From: Cytophagaceae bacterium
GTDB lineage: Bacteria > Bacteroidota > Bacteroidia > Cytophagales > Flexibacteraceae
Direction of reading: 5' to 3'
Length of the DNA stretch: 64,000 nucleotides
NCBI GenBank assembly: GCA_027490155.1
Contig: JAIXYP010000005.1
Location: 186,001-250,000 of the forward strand
The notes under the pieces were generated by a model that saw only the letters and a list, made by a program, of their open reading frames with translations, ran no database searches and was not told where the DNA came from. The position numbers and the translations under genes were made by a program. Positions within the stretch are counted from its first letter, which is position 1. The number at the start of each line of letters is the position of its first letter. Below are positions 1-8,883 of this stretch, in pieces.

Positions 1-2
1 AC

Positions 3-812
3 AAGGAGCACACCCTGACCAAAATCATGAAGGTGGTCTCTGGTTCTTCGCCAGAAACACTTGAGCTGGTGGCAGGTGTTTACGGATCAATCATTGAAGC
101 TGGTATCTACCGTGCCAGTAGCATCAAGGTGGCTGAGGCAGCCAAAATCATCGAGAACACCCAACGGGACCTAAACATTGCCTTGATGAATGAGCTGTCG
201 ATGATCTTTGATCGGATGAAAATCAATACATACGAGGTGCTAGAGGCTGCAGGAACTAAATGGAATTTCTTGCGCTTTTCGCCTGGTTTGGTGGGTGGCC
301 ATTGTATTGGGGTGGATCCTTATTACCTAACTTACAAAAGCAAAGCTTTGGGCCATGAGCCAAAGGTCATCCTATCTGGCAGGGCCATCAATGATGAGAT
401 GGGTGCGCATATTGCAAAGCGCACAGTTCAGAAACTGGTCAAGATGGGTAAGGACCTGAACGAGTCTCGGGTGTTGGTTATGGGGGCCACTTTCAAGGAG
501 GATGTTGGCGATATCCGTAACAGCAAGGTGGCTGACGTGGTACACGAGCTTGAGGCCTTTAGCCTTGCTGTTGATGTCATTGATCCCTATGCCACGCCAG
601 CCGAAATGCTTCATGAATACGATATCAAGTTGATGCCTGATGAGGCCCTCAGGACCGACTATGATGCCATCATTCTAGCCGTGGCGCACAAGACCTACTT
701 GGCCTTGCCTAGTACTTGGTTTGCAGATCACACGGCGTCACAAGCACTTTTGGTGGATGTCAAAGGGGTGATGCGCGGCAAAGTTCCAGAACTGGTCTAT
801 TGGAGTTTGTAG
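3..812 (+). CDS. Nucleotide-sugar (UDP-HexNAc) 6-dehydrogenase, 3' part
   Basis: C-terminal 269 residues of a UDP-N-acetylhexosamine/UDP-glucose dehydrogenase. This family makes UDP-sugar uronic acids for surface polysaccharide in the cytosol, oxidising C6 twice with NAD+. The reading frame is open from base 3, upstream of the first ATG at 27, so the gene starts outside the window and lacks its NAD-binding Rossmann half. Visible family hallmarks are the central-domain helix with ENTQRDLNIALMNE, the catalytic cysteine in GGHCIGVDPYY and the C-terminal UDP-binding domain with the segment VMGATFKEDVGDIRNS. The sequence resembles the TviB/WbpO/WbpA branch (UDP-GlcNAc or UDP-GalNAc dehydrogenase) more than Ugd; the exact substrate cannot be read from this fragment. 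No terminator stronger than a short GGTCATGACC palindrome plus T-run (859-876) follows it. Confidence 0.9.
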   Translation, partial: KEHTLTKIMKVVSGSSPETLELVAGVYGSIIEAGIYRASSIKVAEAAKIIENTQRDLNIALMNELSMIFDRMKINTYEVLEAAGTKWNFLRFSPGLVGGHCIGVDPYYLTYKSKALGHEPKVILSGRAINDEMGAHIAKRTVQKLVKMGKDLNESRVLVMGATFKEDVGDIRNSKVADVVHELEAFSLAVDVIDPYATPAEMLHEYDIKLMPDEALRTDYDAIILAVAHKTYLALPSTWFADHTASQALLVDVKGVMRGKVPELVYWSL

Positions 813-929
813 CAGGCTAAAGCGACATATCGGTTAGTATTATTAGGGCAATGGCGCAGGTCATGACCCTTTTTTATGCCTCATTTTTTTTGGTTCTGAG
901 GTATCAAACTGCGCTTTTGTATTCATATT

Positions 930-944
930 TGCAACATTGTTGCA
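930..944. promoter_or_regulatory. Fur/Zur-type operator overlapping the promoter of the TonB operon
   Basis: Perfect 7-1-7 inverted repeat TGCAACA-T-TGTTGCA ending 3 bp before the ATG at 948. The preceding bases form CATATTTG (924-931), one mismatch from the Bacteroidetes -7 element TAnnTTTG, and its last two bases are the first two bases of the palindrome. A repressor bound here would cover the -7 element and the expected transcription start. The 7-1-7 layout is typical of Fur-family sites. The same site recurs at 18542-18556 and, degenerate, at 18571-18585. Confidence 0.7.
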
Positions 945-947
945 TCT

Positions 948-3311
948 ATGAAAACCATAATCTGGGTTTTGCTGGTCCTGTCCTATCTAGCCACTTCGGT
1001 TGCCAAGGGTAGTGATTTGCTGTCTAGCTCAGAGCCAAGGGACTGGACTACGAACTTAGGCTCAGTACATAAGTTGACCCTTATTGTTCAGGATCAAAAC
1101 GGTAACCGCATTCCTGAAGCCATTGCTCAGGCGTCTCATGAAGGTCATGCCCACGTTCACAAGTCCAATAACGGGGTCATTACCTTCGACCTCAGCTCCG
1201 ACAGTGTTCGATTGGTGGTTCAGGCCATTGGCTATAACTCATACCGAGGTTCCATCTTACTCAGGCGGGACACGACTATCAACCTGACATTGAGCCCCGC
1301 AAGTGCTGACAAAGCTGAAATCGAAATCCTGACCCTCTACCAAAGGACTCAGACTCAAAGTATATCTAGACTTGGCAAAGAGGACCTTAACAAAGCAAAG
1401 GGCCAGATGTTAGGCGAGGTGTTGGGTGGCCTTAGTGGTGTATCCATGTTCAAGACTGGGGCTAGTATCGTAAAGCCTGTTATCCATGGGCAGTCTGGCC
1501 AGCGAATCATCATCATGAATGCTGGTGCCAAACAAGAAGGCCAACAATGGGGTGACGAACACGCCCCAGAGATCGATCCTTCGGTGGCTGATAGCCTAGT
1601 TGTAGTGAAAGGGGCGGCAGGTGTGCGGTATGGCCCAGATGCCATCGGCGGTGTTATTGTGGTGGAGCCGACTAAACCAAAGGCCAATGCAGGTACTGTT
1701 GGTGAGGCAACCTTTGCAGCTTCTAGCAATAACAGGATGGGATTTGGAAACCTGAGGCTAGAGACCTATCAACGGATTGGTGCCCTTAATTCAGGGGTTT
1801 ATGCCCGTATCCAGACATCAGGGAAATATGCTGGTGATGGCCAAACACCAACCTATAACCTTGTCAACACCGGCTATCGAGAACGTAACCTGAGTCTATT
1901 GACAGGTATTGAAGGTTATTATGGCCACCTAGAGGCTTTTTACAGCCTTTTCCAGACCGAACTTGGGATTTTTGCAGGCAGTCATATCGGGAACTTGTCA
2001 GATCTGCAGCGCGCTATTGCTGGTAATGAACCCAGTATACAAGGACCCTTCAGCTATGAGATCAACCGACCTAGGCAGGCCATTAGCCATGAATTACTGA
2101 GGGTCAAGTATGAGCACTTGGTATGTAACAAAATCAAAGTAGGCATCATTGGCAGCCGACAGTATAACACCCGTCAAGAGTATGACATCTTGCGCACAGC
2201 TGCTGACAACGCAAGTGACAGAGCACAGCTGAACTTTCGGCTCACGACTTTTCAGGGTGAGTTTTTTGGGACGAACGCCAAAATCAGCAAGTGGCAACAT
2301 CGGGTTGGCATTACGGCTTTGCGCCAAAGCAATACTTGGGATGGCCGGTACCTGATCCCGAGTTTCGTGGCCACAGGCGTAGGTGGCTATTCTACCCAAA
2401 GCTACAAGTCAAACATCGGAATCTTTGAGGCTGGTCTGCGCTATGATCTTCGCCAGATGTCTGCCTATTTCAACAATGGCCTGACCATCAACGAGGTGCC
2501 AAGGCAATGGCAAGGCTTAGCTGCCAATTTTGGCTACGTCACGGACCTTGGTCATCACCTAAGCTGGACGACCAATCTAGGTTATGCCTGGCGGCCACCT
2601 TCAGTCAACGAGCTATACAGCGATGGTCTGCATCATGGTGCTGCCGCCATCGAGCGTGGGGATGCTAACCTTACCGCAGAGCGTAGCGTCAAGCTCACAA
2701 CTACTCTGGAAGCAAACTTACCAACTGCCATGCTGGTTGCGACTGCTTATGTGCAACACTTCGAAAACTATATCTACATGGTGCCAAGGTTGCCTGCCGA
2801 GCAGACGATCAGAGGGGCATTTCCTGTATTTCAGTTTACGCAAGTGCCAGCTTTGTTTTACGGCCTAGACCTTGATGCCACAGTGCCTATCACTAATCGC
2901 CTATCTGCCAAAGGGATGGCTACCTTGGTTTTCGGTACCCAGACCACTAGTGGCCAAGGTATTTTGTTTGTCCCTCCGCCAAGGCTTAGGGTCAATTTCA
3001 ACTACCAGTTATTGAGTACCGACCGGTACCAGCTTTACGCAGGTATTGGCGGCCTGACTGTAGCGCAGCAAACCAATGCACCAGCCGACCTCGACTATGC
3101 CCCTACACCGGCAGGATATACCGTCTGGACATCTGAGGCAGGCTTGCGATTCCGGACCCAAGGGCAATGGGCTACCCTCCACCTCCAGATAGATAACCTG
3201 CTTAATAGCCAGTACCGTGATTACCTCAATCGGTTCAGGTACTATGCCGATGAGCTTGGCCGAAATGTAAGCATCCGACTTACAGTGCCATTTGGCTTTC
3301 AAAAATCTTAA
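948..3311 (+). CDS. TonB-dependent outer-membrane receptor, probably for zinc or another metal
   Basis: 787-residue outer-membrane receptor. It has a signal peptide (residues 1-19), a carboxypeptidase-like regulatory domain (about 40-115, beginning KLTLIVQDQNG), a plug domain (about 140-240) and a 22-strand-type barrel ending in a terminal aromatic-rich strand. The plug carries HGQSGQRIIIMNAG followed by KQEGQQWGDEHAPEID, a signature shared with the ZnuD-like/heavy-metal branch of TonB receptors. The N-terminal domain has a His cluster (SHEGHAHVH). It would use TonB energy to bring a metal complex across the outer membrane. It is followed 60 bp downstream by a lipoprotein, and both are likely co-transcribed from the operator-controlled promoter at 924-944. 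Zinc is inferred from the operator and the neighbour, not proven. Confidence 0.85.
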   Translation: MKTIIWVLLVLSYLATSVAKGSDLLSSSEPRDWTTNLGSVHKLTLIVQDQNGNRIPEAIAQASHEGHAHVHKSNNGVITFDLSSDSVRLVVQAIGYNSYRGSILLRRDTTINLTLSPASADKAEIEILTLYQRTQTQSISRLGKEDLNKAKGQMLGEVLGGLSGVSMFKTGASIVKPVIHGQSGQRIIIMNAGAKQEGQQWGDEHAPEIDPSVADSLVVVKGAAGVRYGPDAIGGVIVVEPTKPKANAGTVGEATFAASSNNRMGFGNLRLETYQRIGALNSGVYARIQTSGKYAGDGQTPTYNLVNTGYRERNLSLLTGIEGYYGHLEAFYSLFQTELGIFAGSHIGNLSDLQRAIAGNEPSIQGPFSYEINRPRQAISHELLRVKYEHLVCNKIKVGIIGSRQYNTRQEYDILRTAADNASDRAQLNFRLTTFQGEFFGTNAKISKWQHRVGITALRQSNTWDGRYLIPSFVATGVGGYSTQSYKSNIGIFEAGLRYDLRQMSAYFNNGLTINEVPRQWQGLAANFGYVTDLGHHLSWTTNLGYAWRPPSVNELYSDGLHHGAAAIERGDANLTAERSVKLTTTLEANLPTAMLVATAYVQHFENYIYMVPRLPAEQTIRGAFPVFQFTQVPALFYGLDLDATVPITNRLSAKGMATLVFGTQTTSGQGILFVPPPRLRVNFNYQLLSTDRYQLYAGIGGLTVAQQTNAPADLDYAPTPAGYTVWTSEAGLRFRTQGQWATLHLQIDNLLNSQYRDYLNRFRYYADELGRNVSIRLTVPFGFQKS

Positions 3312-3371
3312 AAATTAAACCCAATTTATTTTATCCCTCAAGCAATCAAACCAACAATCAATCTCCTAATC

Positions 3372-3971
3372 ATGAATAGACTATTCAGAACATCTGTTTT
3401 GGTCATTGCCCTAGGCCTCGCAATCAGTGCTTGCAAAAGGGACAATGCCAACCCTGCCAACCCCAACAACCCTGGTGCGGGCGACGAAGAAGTCATTACA
3501 ACGGTAGAGCTCCACTTCACTAATGCTTCAGACACCACCGACCATCGGCATTACCGCTGGTATGATGCAGACGGCAGTGGTAGTGGCAATGCTGTGGTCG
3601 ATAGTATTGTACTGAAGCCAAGTACGACCTATAACGTGGAGGTCAAAGTGCTTGATCAAACCAAAACCCCTGTTAAAAACATTGCAGAGGAAATCGAAGA
3701 AGAGGCCAACTACCACCGTTTCCATTACACCTTCACGCCTGCTCAAGGTTCAACTGCCACCACGGTCAACACCACCATCACTGATCTTGATACCCAAACC
3801 CCGCCACAGCCACTTGGCCTGCGTTTCAGCTCTGCCACTGGTGCCGCTGCCGGAAAGGGTACCTTCAACATCAACCTACGTCACTTTGCCAACAACAGCA
3901 TCAAAACAAATGTTGCGACGGATGGCGAGTCTGACCTTGATGTTGATTTCCGTCTCGTGGTGAAGCCCTAA
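3372..3971 (+). CDS. Metal-uptake-associated surface lipoprotein
   Basis: 199-residue lipoprotein. The signal peptide has the lipobox AISAC (Cys near residue 21), followed by a flexible N/P-rich linker and a beta-rich domain. It resembles a Bacteroidetes family usually labelled 'type 1 periplasmic binding fold superfamily protein', which sits directly downstream of zinc-type TonB receptors. The family signature EEIEEEA followed by an H-x-F/H core is seen here as NIAEEIEEEANYHRFHYTF. His residues also occur in DTTDHRHYRW, so a metal-binding or metal-handing role beside the upstream receptor is plausible. The functional label is inference; lipid attachment and position in the operon are direct reads. 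Confidence 0.75.
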   Translation: MNRLFRTSVLVIALGLAISACKRDNANPANPNNPGAGDEEVITTVELHFTNASDTTDHRHYRWYDADGSGSGNAVVDSIVLKPSTTYNVEVKVLDQTKTPVKNIAEEIEEEANYHRFHYTFTPAQGSTATTVNTTITDLDTQTPPQPLGLRFSSATGAAAGKGTFNINLRHFANNSIKTNVATDGESDLDVDFRLVVKP

Positions 3972-4009
3972 GTGCATCAAACAAACTAGATAACCCAACC
4001 TACAACAAT

Positions 4010-4050
4010 AAGGCCCACCTGAGGATGATCTTAGGTGGGCCTTTGTTTTT
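4010..4050. terminator. Bidirectional intrinsic terminator
   Basis: A 14-bp stem (AAGGCCCACCT paired with AGGTGGGCCTT, extended inward by TGAG/CTTA), a GATGAT loop and a T-run. It lies between the convergent lipoprotein gene (ends 3971) and the T9SS gene (ends 4109). Confidence 0.9.
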
Positions 4051-4108
4051 ATCTTCTAAAACCCGATGTCCATATTATCTGGACTACTTGGGGTTTTGGG
4101 TAAGTTGT

Positions 4109-6073
4109 TTACTTTACAACTAAACGCTTGGTATAAACACCATCTGGAGTGTTCACCTGACAGATGTAAAGACCAGCGCGGAGGGTGCTTAGGTTGATGG
4201 CAACTTCGTTTTTGCCAGCAGCCTGATAGCCCATTGCTTCTTCCCGTACAACGGCTCCATTACTAGCAATCAGGCGGATGCTAACATCGCCAGCAGTGCG
4301 CAGGTTGATTGGCAACAATGCACGGCCTTGAGCAGGGTTAGGGTATAAATTGCCGATAGCGACGTATTGCTCAACACGTGGTCCAGAGGTAACTGTTCCT
4401 TGAGATTTCAAGATCAAACGGAAGGGAACTTCGATTTCTGCTCTGTTACGGCTTGGGGCCCAAACGCCAGCAGTTATCTCGAAGGCACGGCCACTTGTTG
4501 GCACAAGGCTGTCATAGACGAGGCCATTCCAAAGGAATCGTGTCCTACGGTTTTGGGTGATCCCCATGTAAACGCGTCCTGAGGTGATGTCGATTGGAGT
4601 TGCAAGCGTACGTTTGATCGCTACATAGTAACCACTCACAGAACCTTGAGTAACCTCGGTGCCAAGTGTGTCAGCCTCTTGGCTGATGGAAACATCAGTA
4701 CTTGGTTTGTCAACCACTAAAGAGGTCAGCAAGGAAGCTGCCGTTGGTAGGTTGGGGCCACTATATAAAGCAACATTGAATGGTGCTAGGGAGTCTGGCA
4801 CGCTGATCGTGGGGTTGAACCAAGCAGCCTCAGGCCAAGTACTAACAAACTCAACACCGACGATTTTGGCAGGGTAGAATGGCAGATCGAACGAGGTGCC
4901 ACCAGTTGAGCCGAGGTTCAGCAATACGTTCGGGTCGTTATAGTCAAATCCAACCTTGATTTCACCATTGGCAACACTGTCGACAATGGTGATTTTGCTT
5001 AGCTCTTCGTTATTAACAAGCAATTGATCACCATTCAGACGCATGGTTACTTGCGCAAGATAGACACCAGGGGTAAGGCTAGCAGGGAAGGGCTTGGGGA
5101 AGGTAACAGTAGTGTCCTTGCCTTTAGCCAAGGGTGCTGGGAAGTTGATGGTGTCCTGAAGGACAATATTGCTCTGTGGGTCCAGCAAGTTCAGGAATAC
5201 ACGGATGCGGTTAGCATGCGCAACAGTACCAGTATTCCGAATATTGGCTGTGATATTGATAGGTTGACCTTTGTAGCCAGCGATTGCAAGGTTTTCTGGG
5301 TTGTGAATCCAGTTAACAGAGGCATCGACATAGCGATAGGTTGAGGCACGTGGGTAGGTGTACTTTATTGCAAGGTTGCTTGCGTTCCGGACGTTCCGGG
5401 TCACATTAAGTCCTAAGCCAGAAAGTGGACCGCTGTTACCACCTTTGTTAAACTGGGAGTAGCCAGTGTAAACTGTACCAGAGATTTGTTTGTATTGATA
5501 GACAATAGAGCTATCAGCAGCATCAAGGATGACCTCAAACGTATTTGCTCCAGAGATTTGGTTGGCTGTATTTAGGTTCCATTGTGGAACTTGTTCCCAT
5601 TGGACAATCAGTTTTGAGCCCTGCACCTCGTAAAACGCTTTTGCGTTTGGCGCAGCTGCACCAGATGGCTGGGTGACGAAGGTCAAATCTGATAGCAAAG
5701 GTGAGAGAACATTGGTGCCTTGTGAAACAGTTGGCCAATCCACAAAACCTGTGGCACCAGAGGCAATTAGCAAGCCGTTATCACCCAAACGGATGTAACC
5801 GTTAGATCCGACGGTAAAGGTGTTGAAGGTGTTCCAGTAGTAGGTGAAGTTCGGCATGGCGAACGGGCCTACAAAGTTGTCATCTGCAAGACCAGTGATC
5901 TCAGTACCGGTGGTGCTGATCTCGATCCAGTTATAAGTTGGACCTCCGACAGAATTGCTATTGCGCCATGTGTAACCGAAAAGGTCAGGGCCGCCGTTGT
6001 TTTGGGCTTGGGTAGTGCCAAAGCCGAGCAAAAGAGCACCAACAACCAAGAAGCGGAGTAGTTGATTTTTCAT
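4109..6073 (-). CDS. T9SS-secreted protein with C-terminal sorting domain
   Basis: 655 residues from the chosen ATG at 6073, which gives a clean signal peptide (MKNQLLRFLVVGALLLGFG, cleavage after TQAQ). An upstream in-frame ATG at 6211 would bury the signal sequence. The mature protein starts with a beta-rich domain on the pattern of Bacteroidetes lectin-like surface proteins (YNWIEISTTGTEI, GPFAMPNFTYYWNTF, GSNGYIRLG). A CARDB/Ig-like middle domain follows (IHNPENLAIAGYKGQPINI, NIRNTGTVAHANRIRVFL). It ends in a type A Por sorting domain (IGNLYPNPAQGRALLPI through GLYICQVNTPDGVYTKRLVVK), which sends it through the type IX system to the cell surface. No catalytic motif is recognised, so the function is unknown; an adhesin or structural surface protein is possible. 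Confidence 0.85.
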   Translation of the reverse strand: MKNQLLRFLVVGALLLGFGTTQAQNNGGPDLFGYTWRNSNSVGGPTYNWIEISTTGTEITGLADDNFVGPFAMPNFTYYWNTFNTFTVGSNGYIRLGDNGLLIASGATGFVDWPTVSQGTNVLSPLLSDLTFVTQPSGAAAPNAKAFYEVQGSKLIVQWEQVPQWNLNTANQISGANTFEVILDAADSSIVYQYKQISGTVYTGYSQFNKGGNSGPLSGLGLNVTRNVRNASNLAIKYTYPRASTYRYVDASVNWIHNPENLAIAGYKGQPINITANIRNTGTVAHANRIRVFLNLLDPQSNIVLQDTINFPAPLAKGKDTTVTFPKPFPASLTPGVYLAQVTMRLNGDQLLVNNEELSKITIVDSVANGEIKVGFDYNDPNVLLNLGSTGGTSFDLPFYPAKIVGVEFVSTWPEAAWFNPTISVPDSLAPFNVALYSGPNLPTAASLLTSLVVDKPSTDVSISQEADTLGTEVTQGSVSGYYVAIKRTLATPIDITSGRVYMGITQNRRTRFLWNGLVYDSLVPTSGRAFEITAGVWAPSRNRAEIEVPFRLILKSQGTVTSGPRVEQYVAIGNLYPNPAQGRALLPINLRTAGDVSIRLIASNGAVVREEAMGYQAAGKNEVAINLSTLRAGLYICQVNTPDGVYTKRLVVK

Positions 6074-6297
6074 GTAAGCTGGTAAAAGTGTAAGGAAAAG
6101 GGGGATTAAGTAAGACTTGTCCATCAGAAACAGACCATCGTTGCTAATTGTTGCTGAATGGAATTCTGATTGTGCCAAATTAAGCAAAAGAAGAACAATT
6201 AAGCAATGCATAGGACCAAAACACCTCTTTTGTTTTGGACTGGAATTGGCTTAAGTTCCTTGTAAATAACCTAGTAGCATGCCGTATAAGGACATGG

Positions 6298-8160
6298 CTA
6301 TAACTGAAGACCAGCTAGCTCGGGCGATGGTTGTATGTTAGGGTCGATTTTTTTGGCTAGTGCCAACCATTTTTTTGCAAGGTCTTGATGTTGGTGCCGC
6401 AGCTCGTATTGAGCTCGCCACATAAAGGCAATAGAAGCTATGCTGCTAGCTTGTTTGTGGTACATGGTCGGCTGAGGCACTAACTTATCAAAGAGGCGGT
6501 CTAGGTGCGTTGGCCACGGGCTGGGTCGATAGACACCATCAGCCGGCAGGGCCTGTAGGTAAAGTCCCATCGGTACAAGTTCGATATCAGGTGGGATTAT
6601 AAGCTCACCTTTGGGCAGCTCGTCCAGGATCATTTCGGGGGTTATATAGACGGGCACTCTACGATAGTTGGTGGTTGCCAAGCCGCTAATCATCGCGTTA
6701 TAGCCTGCTTGCAGGTTGTTGCCATCATAGGGTTTGCCTTGCTCAAATGGGGCGAGATCGATTTTGAATTTGGTGACCAAAGGCCCCATTTCAGTCAGGT
6801 ATTTGCTTGCTTTTTCCTCTAGGTAGTTAAGGTACCAGATCCGGCGAAGCAGCTCCTTGTCAATGACCATGATGTCTGGCCTAAGGCCCTCGCCACGTTG
6901 GAAATACTGACTGCTAGCAACCCAATGATCCCACTGTTTGGACAAGATCAGAGCATTCGGTTTGGCAGACATGAGGACATCCCGTGCATAGGCATCGAAC
7001 AAAAAGTCTTGGCTGTAATCATTCTTTGGGATATCCAGGATCAAATGGGTAGCAATGCCAATAGTTACAAGCCCAACAATGGCATACTTAATGGGTTTTT
7101 CGAGGGTTAGCACATAAGCCGCGGACCAACCCACCATGATAGAAAGGGCTAGGTAACTTAGCAGAAAGTAGCTTTCGATGTCATGGATGTCATAATTGAT
7201 GGCCCAGAGGAGGCAACCTCCAAAGGCCAAGCCAGTTACGATCGCAACAGATCTTCCTTTGGCGATCAGCACTACTAAAGAAGCTAGCAAAACTAGGATG
7301 CCCGCAACACCACCAAAGTCAAGCAATGATCGGATGAAGACCTTCAACTGCTTGCCTGCCGCCCCTTTGGCAAAGACCCATGTGCTAAACTGTTGGCCAG
7401 TAATGTGGTATTTGAAACTAGCCCAGTCCCGGATGAAGCCCCAGTTAGTCATTGGTGCACGGCTACTGGCGATGAAAAGGTAGCTATAGAGCAATGCAAT
7501 CAGGACAAAAAACAAGGCTAACATGAGGCCTAAGACCTTGAAACCTGATGATTTAAGCCCCCATGTATTGAGGTAGATAAAAATGATGACAGGTGTCAGC
7601 ATGATGGTGCTGACATGGTTTGCGAACGAAAACGCCAAAGCTACTGCCACCAACAACCATGGTTTGAGCTCTTCCTGTTGCCAAGCTGATAACAAGGCCA
7701 CCAGCACTAGACCTAGCATAAGAATATGAAGGCCATAGACCTCAATGCTAACTGACTGGAACCAAACCACACGATGTCCGCCAAAAAACAATGCTGCAAT
7801 TATGGCACCGATGTATGCCAACCCATTCGTTAGTGACGGGAATGACTTTTTGATCAATAGCAAACTCACCTGTGCCAGCATTGCCACCCCTGCTGCCGTG
7901 GTCAGGAGAGCAAACCAATTGGCTTGCCTGATGAGAGTTATGCCAAACCAGTCAGCCAATGGTAGCTGCATGAAAAGGTAGCCCAAGATGGTGAATAAGG
8001 GGTATCCTGTAGCATGGGCCACCCCGGGCTCGATAATGGCGGCTGCCAACTCACCTGTGTCGATCATCAAAACGCTTGGAGCAAGCGTTAGGCTGTATAA
8101 CAGGAAAAGCAACGTAAAAACTGGGATGCTAGGGTAGCGCAGCAGGAAAGAGGTTGTCAC
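6298..8160 (-). CDS. DUF2723-family membrane glycosyltransferase (GT-C type)
   Basis: 620-residue polytopic inner-membrane protein. The N-terminal ~350 residues hold about ten hydrophobic segments. The DUF2723 signature follows TM1: an acidic-residue loop (IDTGELAAA) then VAHATGYPLFTILGYLF. This family is related to protein O-mannosyltransferases and is expected to move a sugar from a lipid-linked donor to exported proteins or lipids. The C-terminal half (about 400-620) is hydrophilic and ends in a helical, TPR-like tail. The start is GTG at 8160. It lies 50 bp downstream of the gene at 8211-8765 on the same strand, so the two are probably one transcript. Donor and acceptor are unknown. Confidence 0.8.
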   Translation of the reverse strand: MTTSFLLRYPSIPVFTLLFLLYSLTLAPSVLMIDTGELAAAIIEPGVAHATGYPLFTILGYLFMQLPLADWFGITLIRQANWFALLTTAAGVAMLAQVSLLLIKKSFPSLTNGLAYIGAIIAALFFGGHRVVWFQSVSIEVYGLHILMLGLVLVALLSAWQQEELKPWLLVAVALAFSFANHVSTIMLTPVIIFIYLNTWGLKSSGFKVLGLMLALFFVLIALLYSYLFIASSRAPMTNWGFIRDWASFKYHITGQQFSTWVFAKGAAGKQLKVFIRSLLDFGGVAGILVLLASLVVLIAKGRSVAIVTGLAFGGCLLWAINYDIHDIESYFLLSYLALSIMVGWSAAYVLTLEKPIKYAIVGLVTIGIATHLILDIPKNDYSQDFLFDAYARDVLMSAKPNALILSKQWDHWVASSQYFQRGEGLRPDIMVIDKELLRRIWYLNYLEEKASKYLTEMGPLVTKFKIDLAPFEQGKPYDGNNLQAGYNAMISGLATTNYRRVPVYITPEMILDELPKGELIIPPDIELVPMGLYLQALPADGVYRPSPWPTHLDRLFDKLVPQPTMYHKQASSIASIAFMWRAQYELRHQHQDLAKKWLALAKKIDPNIQPSPELAGLQL

Positions 8161-8210
8161 GTATGGAGTAGGCTAGTGGACAGATGTGCGTAGCTTAAAG
8201 GAATCAAAAA

Positions 8211-8765
8211 CTAGTCAGCAATAGGAGTTTTGGGTTTGTACATCCGTTTTTGGATATAGGAAAGTATAAACCTAAAGACGTAAAACAGGACCGCAAAAAC
8301 CACCGCCTTTTGTGCAATCTTGAACCAGCTAAATAGGCTGAGCTCAAACAATGGTTCGTCTTGCAAGTTGCTAAATACGATGCTGGACTGCTTGGCAGCC
8401 ATAAACTTAGCAGTGCCTCTACCACCAACAAAGTTCACCGCAGTCAAGGTGCCATTGGCCTTGACCCAATAGGTGCCATCAATGCTAGTGTCGTCCGTCC
8501 CATCTTGCCGAAGTGCCTTCAGGATCGTCGTGACGCTATCGCCGCTGATGTCATCCAACTCTGCAGACATTTGTTTTAAAGTCAGCTTCTCTGGGTTGAG
8601 GCTGAAGGAAAAGGCGTTCTTGCCTTCGTTCTTGAGGTCGATTTGCTGGCAGTGTGCTTGTTGGCAAAGCGTAAACAAAGCCAAGCTTAGTAACAGCAAA
8701 ATCCCATAATTGGATGCAGAACGAGTATGAGGCTGTTTGTAGGATGTGTTCTGGAAACGAAACAT
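8211..8765 (-). CDS. Secreted/membrane protein of unknown function
   Basis: 184 residues, no family recognised. An N-terminal signal sequence (about 21-40, ILLLLSLALFTLCQQAHCQ) is followed by a periplasmic domain of ~100 residues, a single C-terminal membrane helix (about 147-170) and a short basic tail (QKRMYKPK). The signal end also contains Cys residues, but no clean lipobox is obvious. It is driven by a TAATTTTG promoter at 8793-8800 and precedes the DUF2723 transferase by 50 bp, so it may be a partner or substrate of that enzyme (inference from position only). Confidence 0.7.
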   Translation of the reverse strand: MFRFQNTSYKQPHTRSASNYGILLLLSLALFTLCQQAHCQQIDLKNEGKNAFSFSLNPEKLTLKQMSAELDDISGDSVTTILKALRQDGTDDTSIDGTYWVKANGTLTAVNFVGGRGTAKFMAAKQSSIVFSNLQDEPLFELSLFSWFKIAQKAVVFAVLFYVFRFILSYIQKRMYKPKTPIAD

Positions 8766-8792
8766 GATTGGTGGCTATGGTCTGTCAGACCT

Positions 8793-8800
8793 CAAAATTA
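8793..8800 (-). promoter_or_regulatory. Bacteroidetes -7 promoter element
   Basis: TAATTTTG on the minus strand, a full match to TAnnTTTG, 28 bp before the ATG at 8765. Confidence 0.6.
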
Positions 8801-8815
8801 GGGTAGTGACAAATA

Positions 8816-8846
8816 ACAAAAAAGCAGCCATTGCGGGGCTGCTTTT
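8816..8846 (-). terminator. Intrinsic terminator of typA
   Basis: Ten-bp stem AAAAGCAGCC/GGCTGCTTTT with a 7-nt loop and a T-run on the minus strand, 38 bp past the typA stop. Confidence 0.85.
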
Positions 8847-8883
8847 CTGACAATGGTTTATGATCAGAGTTTTAGGATCTGGC

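Noticed and set aside
859-876. Terminator after the nucleotide-sugar dehydrogenase
   Set aside because: GGTCATGACC can form only a very short stem; too weak to list although a T-run follows.
4109-6211. Longer version of the T9SS protein starting at 6211
   Set aside because: The signal peptide begins at the ATG at 6073; the extension would place 46 residues before it.
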